From Syngnathus acus (taxonomy: Eukaryota > Chordata > Actinopteri > Syngnathiformes > Syngnathidae): DNA of 64,000 nucleotides. Below, piece after piece: positions 57,762 to 64,000 of this stretch (the stretch's first letter is position 1; each line of letters starts with the position of its first letter). The notes under the pieces are model-generated. The model worked only from the letters and a program-made list of their open reading frames with translations, did no database searches and was not told where the DNA came from. The stretch is taken from the NCBI RefSeq assembly GCF_901709675.1, contig NC_051094.1:3747001-3811000 (forward strand), written 5' to 3'. A program made the translations under genes and the position numbers.

Positions 57762-59934
57762 ATGCGGAAGTTGGTGTCGCCTCGAGTGGACGAAGCGGTG
57801 AAATCCTCCAACTACATGAAAATGTCAAAAATGGAACTTTGTCCTGCAAGAGAGGACAAGGAGAGTCAACGTGAAACTGATTTTTCTTCTCAAATTCTCC
57901 AAGGTCTGGTTGCTAATCTTCTCTTAACATATTTAAGAACTAAAAACTTAAGATTTTTGTGATTCTGGTACGAGCGTTCGCGATAATAGATGCGATTTAT
58001 CAAATCAAAAATACGTATATTGTCAAAGATGGATTTGCACGAGACTCGCATTATCAGATAAATATTTTTAAGATAATTCTACTTAAATTATTTAAACATG
58101 ATTCTAGTGACTAGAATTGTTATGACTAAAATCTCGTCGTATCAATTATTATTTTCAAGTGATGAATATCAAGAATGTTATATCTATACAACTGGTGAAA
58201 TTCTGCCAATTTCTGTTTTATAATAATGTCATTAATCATTTTTAATTACTTTTGGAAAATGGATGGATAAATAATACCAAAGTTGTAAAATGTTGTGACT
58301 TAAAAAATGCATAGCAAGCAAATTAAGAGACACAAGCAACCGCACCAGCTGCAGGTCAATCGTTCAATTTACATCACATTGATGATTTTGTTTGAAAGTC
58401 CTACCATGTGTTCTTTGTGTGTTCTCCAGATGCCCAGCAGCCGATTGGGTACCAAGAGGAATCTATGCCCCCACATGTTAAGGAGGAAGCACAAGATCCT
58501 TTGCCCTGCCAGATTAAAGTGGAAGAGGAGGGGGGCAATGTAACAAAGTTACCACCGACTGTTGACATTGTGAAGAGCGAATACGACAAAAGAGTCAAAG
58601 AAAAACTGCCCGAGTTATCGCAGCTTCTCGGCAGCAGCTCACCACAATGCGTGACAACAGTAGAACTTCCACCTCAACAGCAGTGGGGGAGCTCCAGCTT
58701 GGAGTGGAAGAAGCTGCAGCCCTTCCACATGAAGGAGGAAGAGGAAAAGGCTGACGTCAACAACTTGCCACTGACTGGCGTCGATGTGAAGAGAGAAGAT
58801 GACATAGACGAACCGCTGGAGTGCACACAAATTCAGCATCGCAGTCCAAGTGGACGACCGCCGCTAGACAACCTCTTAGCGCCGCTGTCAGAAAGTGACG
58901 ACATTGAAGAACCTCGGCGGAGCATCCCAGACACGGAAGGTGACGACATGCAGTTGAAAACTTCTGAAAGAGCGGCGAGGAACAAGACGTCAGGAACGCG
59001 TAAAAAACATTGCACCTGCTCAGTTTGTGGTAAAGGAGTCGCTAATAAAACAAAATTGGTCAGACACATGAGGACACACACAGGGAAAAAAGCCTTCAGT
59101 TGCTCACATTGTGGTAAAGAATTTTCTCAAAAGGGATCACTGGTGGAACACGTGAGAATACACACGGGAGAGAAACCCTTCAAATGCTCAGTGTGCAGTA
59201 AAACGTTCTCGCAAAAAGGAAGTATGCAAGCACACATGAGAATGCACACGGGAGAAAAACCCTTTAAGTGCTCACATTGCGGGAAAGAATTTGCTCAGAA
59301 GGGAACGATGCTCGGACACGTGCGTCTACACACAGGAGAAAAACCTTTTAGTTGCTCATTTTGCAGTCGAACATTCTGCCAGAAGGGAAGTATGCTATCA
59401 CACATGAGAAAACACACGGGGGAAAAACCTTTCAGTTGCTCAACTTGTGGCCGAACCTTCTCTCATAGAGCGGCGATGGCGACACACATGAGAAGACACA
59501 CGGGAGAAAAACCTTACAGTTGCTCGACTTGTGGTAAAATCTTCTCCCAAAAGCAACATCTGGTATCGCACACGAGAACGCACACGGGAGAGAAACCTTA
59601 TAGTTGCTCCACTTGTGGTAAAATGTTCTCTCAAAAGCCACATCTGGCAACACACATGCGAACACACACGGGGGAAAAACTGTTCAATTGCTCTGTTTGT
59701 GGTAAATCATTCTCTCAAAAAGGTGGGATGCAATCACACATGAGTAAACACACGGAAGAAAAACTCTACAGTTGCTCAATTTGTGATCAAACATTCTCTC
59801 AAATGAACCATGTGGTCACACATATGAGCATTCACACGGGAAGACCCTTGAGTTGCCCAGCATGTGGTGAAAGCTATGCTCACAAGGGCAGTTTGATTGA
59901 GCACATGCGAAAACACAGCACAGAGACGGAATAA
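57762..59934 (+). CDS. C2H2 zinc-finger protein, eleven fingers, duplicated linker (ZNF locus 5)
   Basis: The only plus-strand gene in the window. Exon 2 (58,430-59,934, acceptor TTCTCCAG) opens DAQQPIGYQEESMPPHVKEE. The acidic linker is present twice (KVEEEGGNVTKLPPTVDIVK, then KEEEEKADVNNLPLTGVDVK), followed by LLAPLSESDDIEEP and eleven C2H2 fingers ending CGESYAHKGSLIEHMRKHSTE. A plausible exon 1 at 57,762-57,903 (MRKLVSPRVDEAV, MELCPAREDKESQRE) ends in the needed phase 1 at GTCTGG and resembles the coiled-coil exon of locus 6, giving 548 aa; this exon is less certain. Finger 10 has CSICDQTF, and the linkers after fingers 9 and 10 (TEEKLY, TGRPLS) are divergent. An AATAAA overlaps the stop codon, and ATTAAA follows at 60,016. 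Confidence 0.85.
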
Positions 59935-60066
59935 AAAGTCATGAGATGAAAACATGCAGTATCATTTTTTTCAATGTGTACTCAACATGTAAATAGCATG
60001 TACGGTTCAAAAGGCATTAAAAACATTCATCTTTCACTGCAAGCCACTCTTGTGTATTCTTTTGTA

Positions 60067-60110
<44 letters not shown>
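60067..60110. repeat. (ATCT)11 microsatellite
   Basis: Eleven perfect ATCT units, about 130 bp after the stop of ZNF locus 5. A perfect CRE palindrome TGACGTCA follows at 60,129-60,136. Confidence 0.95.
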
Positions 60111-60111
<1 letters not shown>

Positions 60112-60136
60112 AGAATATGGCGGGTAGGTGACGTCA

Positions 60137-60892
60137 CAGTGTTTTCCTAGAGACTCCAGTTATTCAACTTATTCAAGTAGCGTTTTCACCTGTCCCGGAT
60201 TTTGTCCCGCATTTTCATGGTCGGTCCTGGGAAAAAAAATAAAATAAAATCCGGGACACCGATATGTTCTGGATTTTTGTACGTGTTGTGCAAAGTGTGT
60301 ATGCGTGCTAACGTCCATAAACGTGTGCACAGCATTATTGGCTCTGGAAAAATGACAGTACTCATTTGGGCCAGTGGCGGCTCATTCTGAATGGTGAGGT
60401 GGAAACGGAGTGTGTGAAGGATAAGGAGAGACAGAAATGAAAGGATCCAGTGACTAAAAAAAAAAGTAAAGTTTTATCATGGAAAAAGTCAAATCATACT
60501 TGAGCTTTCTGGGTACATTTGAAATGCGTCTGTTTTGGTTCTGCTGTGCAGAGGAAGGAAGAGTTGTTAGAGAATAGTAGTCACTTTATTACACGACGTT
60601 TTTTTTAACTTGAACTTCACAAATACTCCCCATTTTACAAAAAACAAAATATTACTGAAACTACACTAAAAACAAAGCTTTAAAAAAACAAACAATTATA
60701 ACAAACTGGAACTAATGGTTCAGGTGGAAGAGAAATTAAACTACAAAAGTCAAATCAAAATAACTAACTATATTGAAAAATATAGAGGCCCAAAATCAAA
60801 ACATGGCTCATACAAGTATTGCCCCACATTGGTACAACACAGCTAAACAGCATTTACTCTTCTTCAGAAATAAAAAAAAAAAGTTTTACTTT
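60137..60892. other. Intergenic region between ZNF loci 5 and 6
   Basis: AT-rich, with short A runs. It contains 3' flanks of two convergently transcribed genes. No coding region is recognised. Confidence 0.5.
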
Positions 60893-62356
60893 TCATGTGT
60901 CCGCATGTGTAGCGTCAAATTTATGAGCAAACCTTTCATCACAGTCAAAACAAGGAAAAGGTTTTTCTCTTGTGTGTACTCTCATGTGCATTCCACAGTT
61001 CGTCTTGGTCGTGAATCGTTTCCCGCATGTCGAGCAAGGAAAGGGTTTTTCTCCTGTGTGGGTTCTCATGTGTATATCCAAACTTGCTTTCCAAGCAAAC
61101 TTTGCACCACAATCTGAACAGCCGAAGGGTTTTTCTCCTGTGTGGATTCTCATGTGCATATCCAAATGTAGTTTTCGAACAAAGTCTGCACCACAAACGA
61201 AGCAGCCGTAGGGTTTTTCCCCAGTGTGCCTTCTTGCGTGTTCTTCCATCTGATCCTTTCGAAAGAATGTTTTGCTACAAACTGTGCAGCAAAAAGGCTT
61301 TTCCCCTGTGTGTGTTTTCATGTGTCTTGTCTTATCTCTGGCTCGAGAAAATCTTTTGTGACAAATTGAGCAGCTGTGGGTTATTTCTTTACCTGCTGAG
61401 CATTTCTGAGACTTGTGCCTTTCGCTGGGAGTTGTTTTCTTTTTGTCGCGAGTTGTTTTCTTTCTGCAGGGAATCGTTTCCTTTTTGCAGGGAGTTTGTT
61501 TCTTTGGCCTGTCGTCACCTTCGCAGTCTGCGTTCCTCCTCAAAGGTTCTTCTTCTTCTATGCGTTCAATTTTTACGAGTGGCGTTTGGAGGTCTTCAGG
61601 CGCTGGTTTTTCACGCGGGTCTCCGCTGGGACTGTGATGCCAAAGCTCGGTTGGTTCCTCTTTGCACTCTTCCACAGATTCTCCATTCAGTGGCAAAGCA
61701 CTCACACTGGTCTCTAGTTGTTGTTGCTGCTCTTGCAACTGTGAGGGAAGTTCTGCCTGATGAGCAAGCGACCACTGGACATCTAAATGATGAAAGTAAC
61801 AAAAACAGTTTGGCTGACATGGGCTAGGAAAAGTGTTTTTTATGCTTAGTTCGGATGATGAATGAATTATTCAACTTTTGATTGTTGTATCCTGTCCTGT
61901 ATTCGATCTGATTTTAAACACGGAGGGCGGTCACGTGACGCCAAGTAACCGTTTTGATTGGCTCAATCGGAGACTCAAGATGGCTTCCGTCTGTTTGTTT
62001 TACCACGCCGTTTGTAGAAAATATGACCTAATGATATGAGATCTTCCTTGGAACGGGAATTTACTGCAATAAATTCATCTAACTTCTTTGACCGCACCTT
62101 TTTGTAAGACAAAAGATTGTGTAGTTCTTAATACCCTAAACAGTGGCAGAGTTTTAGGTGAAATTTTAGTGGACATACCTTCCATGCGAATGACAATTTG
62201 AGTCTTGCAAACATCTTCCAGTTGTCGTCGTTGGCGCTCACTCTCCTCTCTGACTCGACATAATTGCTCTTCGTACGATGCGATCGTTTTTTCAAATAAT
62301 CCGAAGATTTCGTCGGCGGCCGAAATCAGTCGCTCCCTTACCAACTCTTTCAACAT
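60893..62356 (-). CDS. C2H2 zinc-finger protein with coiled-coil exon, last finger frameshifted (ZNF locus 6)
   Basis: Exon 1 (62,179-62,356) starts at ATG and encodes MLKELVRERLISAADEIFGL then EEQLCRVREESERQRRQLED, a heptad-rich, probably coiled-coil dimerising segment common at the start of fish zinc-finger proteins. Donor GTATGT, phase 1. Exon 2 (60,893-61,782, acceptor TTTAG) opens DVQWSLAHQAELPSQ, with a glutamine run, a Lys/Thr-rich basic stretch and five complete C2H2 fingers. The sixth (CFDCDERFAHKFDATHADT) ends early: a one-base deletion shifts the frame so the expected final HMRTH is read as HADT and stop. Total 355 aa. The finger linkers are mostly canonical TGEKP. Confidence 0.88.
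61915..61995. promoter_or_regulatory. Promoter-like motif cluster inside intron 1 of ZNF locus 6
   Basis: Within 70 bp there are a GGTCACGTGACG E-box palindrome, a CCAAT box in reverse (GATTGGCTC) and an AAGATGGCTTCCG YY1/TISU-like motif. No recognised gene starts here. It may be an alternative promoter or a remnant of one. Confidence 0.3.
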
Positions 62357-62399
62357 TTTTGATGTTTACGACAGTACGAGAACACAAATCGTTCAGCTA

Positions 62400-62430
62400 C
62401 CGCGTGTGCTATGATGCTAACTTCCGGTTG
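62400..62430 (-). promoter_or_regulatory. Core promoter candidate of ZNF locus 6
   Basis: CCGGAAGTT, an ETS-type site on the minus strand (62,419-62,427), lies about 65 bp upstream of the ATG, a typical place for a short-leader TATA-less promoter. Confidence 0.4.
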
Positions 62431-63294
62431 TGAATTCTTCCACGCATAGGCATCAAATATAGATCCCGCCTGGAGCGAGTTGGATTTTTGGTGGCATGCG
62501 TATCCGCCATCTTGGATGTGTCAAACCTGTGCTGTAAACTAATGCTAATCGAAGATAAACTAAATAAACCAACTTAAAAACTCACCCGTTCACGCAAAAC
62601 AAATATATTCGAGAAAGTGACAGGCACCAAAACAACATACACTATGGCACTTGAAATTTGATGATTACAAAAGTTTCACACCCTGAATTATCCTGACACT
62701 AACAGACATTGATTTTGGATTCATGACAGTAGTCTTTTATTAATCAAACCTTTTTATTGTTCTTCGTCAACATGGAAATGACATTTTCTTCAGTCAGCAT
62801 TTTGTTTCGAACATTGACATTGCTTTCACATTTTGTTTGGAATATGACTATTATTTCATTTGGGTTGCCCATCCTTGAGAAATCAACATTTGATTTATTA
62901 ATATATTTGTGGCCCTTCAGGATTTGCAATAGACCTAATGTGCACAAAACAAATCTCAACGTTATTACACGATAAACCTTTTGGTACAGATTTTAGCGAG
63001 TGTCGTGAAAGTTGACAGACACGATTTGCTTTTAGTTTAACACCTGTGCGCTAGGACTTTCAACTAGCTACATGCTAAGCTACCAGATAAAAACATGACA
63101 AATAATATAAGATTGTTTGAAAATACAAAGCAACTATTAGACGTCTGGACAAGGCGCGAGCAAATAGAATACAAGGACAAATTGGATCAATCTTTCACAG
63201 GCCACGTAAAAAGATAAATGTTCATAAAATTCAATAAAAACAAAAGCTGGTCTGCTTTGAATATTGTGCTTTTGTGGGGACTCCTGTCAAAGAT
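62431..63294. other. Intergenic region between ZNF loci 6 and 7
   Basis: AT-rich sequence with a CCGCCATCTTGGATG YY1-type motif near 62,508. No coding region is recognised. Confidence 0.45.
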
Positions 63295-64000
63295 TTATTC
63301 TGCTTTTTTGTGTATCTGCATATGTCTGGTCATATTGGACCTTTGAGCAAAGGTTCCACCACAAACTGAACAACTAAAGGGTTTTTCTCCCGTGTGAACT
63401 CTCATGTGTTTATCCAGACTTTCTTTCCTAGAAAAGGTCGCTCTGCAAAAGGAGCAACTAAAGGGTTTTTCTCCCGTGTGCCTTCGCATGTGTTTTTTCA
63501 TACTTTGTTTGACAGAAAATGTTGCACTGCAAATTGAGCATCGGAAGGGTTTTTCTCCCGTGTGCGTCCGCATGTGTAATTCCACATGTTCCTTTCGAGA
63601 AAATGTCTTTCCACAAACTGAGCAACAAAAGGATTTTTCTCCTGTATGGGTTTTCGTGTGTCTCATCCAATGTGACTTACAAGTAAAACGTTTACCGCAA
63701 ACCGAGCAGCTGAAATGCTCTTTAAGTGTGGGACGCTTCTTGCGTTTCCGAGAACCTTTCTTGTCAGGGCCTTCTTTTTGAGAGCCTTGCGATCCTTTGT
63801 CGTCGCTTTCGCAGTCGGTGTCGCTTCTCAAAGGTTCTTCGTTATCATCGCTGTCTGACATTGGCGCTAAGAGATTGCCTTGCGGCAATCCGCCACAGTT
63901 GTCTTCGCCTGGACTGCGACGATGAAGTTGCGACCACTCGGGTGCTTCGTCTTCGCTTTTCACAGCGACGCCGGTCAGTGGCAACTTACAGACGTCAGCC
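63295..64000 (-). CDS. C2H2 zinc-finger protein, five fingers, 5' part beyond the window (ZNF locus 7)
   Basis: The open frame continues to the right edge: the last bases read ADVCKLPLTGVAVKSEDEAP, the cluster's acidic linker, so the true start is outside. The linker continues with LLAPMSDSDDNEEPLRSDTD and a basic stretch (KKGSRKRKKRP) that could be a nuclear localisation signal. Five C2H2 fingers follow with TGEKPF linkers (TGEKSF after finger 1), ending IHKKAE. It lacks the CGESY terminal finger of loci 2, 3 and 5. Confidence 0.9.
   Translation of the reverse strand, partial: ADVCKLPLTGVAVKSEDEAPEWSQLHRRSPGEDNCGGLPQGNLLAPMSDSDDNEEPLRSDTDCESDDKGSQGSQKEGPDKKGSRKRKKRPTLKEHFSCSVCGKRFTCKSHWMRHTKTHTGEKSFCCSVCGKTFSRKEHVELHMRTHTGEKPFRCSICSATFSVKQSMKKHMRRHTGEKPFSCSFCRATFSRKESLDKHMRVHTGEKPFSCSVCGGTFAQRSNMTRHMQIHKKAE

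Noticed and set aside
61027-61827. 266-codon plus-strand open frame
   Set aside because: Antisense of the ZNF locus 6 finger array; the repeated FSCV-type pattern is the reverse complement of finger and linker codons.

Overview
The window looks like nuclear DNA from a teleost fish. Genes have many small exons with GT-AG introns. There are fish-type hAT and LINE fossils, abundant (TG)n, (TA)n and (ATCT)n microsatellites, and a cluster of fish-style C2H2 zinc-finger genes with acidic N-terminal linkers. Compact genes suggest a small-genome percomorph; the exact species cannot be named from the sequence alone.

Left part (1-37,637, minus strand): the 5' half of fras1, the Fraser-complex extracellular matrix protein. 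Twenty-one consecutive exons were traced by splice sites and reading phase, from the signal peptide through six von Willebrand factor C modules and the first ten furin-like repeats. The remainder of the gene lies off the left edge. Intron 2 (about 16.8 kb) is the main repeat reservoir and carries a LINE derivative and a nested pair of hAT transposon fossils.

Middle (38,953-48,340, minus strand): complete mrpl1 (mitochondrial ribosomal protein L1, nine exons, 320 aa) and complete cnot6l (CCR4-NOT deadenylase, eleven coding exons, 563 aa), with a probable cnot6l promoter near 48.3 kb. The cnot6l-mrpl1-fras1 neighbourhood is also found in mammals.

Right part (48,882-64,000): a C2H2 zinc-finger cluster with six coding loci (five minus, one plus; the last is cut by the window edge) and two decayed relics. 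The most unusual member is a two-exon gene joining zinc-finger-cluster N-terminal sequence and two C2H2 fingers, in one open frame, to a nearly complete Tigger/pogo transposase. Two of its three catalytic acidic positions are substituted, so it looks like a captured, non-catalytic DNA-binding protein. Other members show gene-birth and decay marks: a destroyed splice acceptor, a frameshifted last finger, a duplicated linker, and duplicated promoter modules with NRF1 palindromes.

The three left-hand genes are ordinary single-copy genes with unrelated roles (matrix, mitochondrial translation, mRNA decay). The right-hand cluster is a rapidly evolving putative transcription-factor family.
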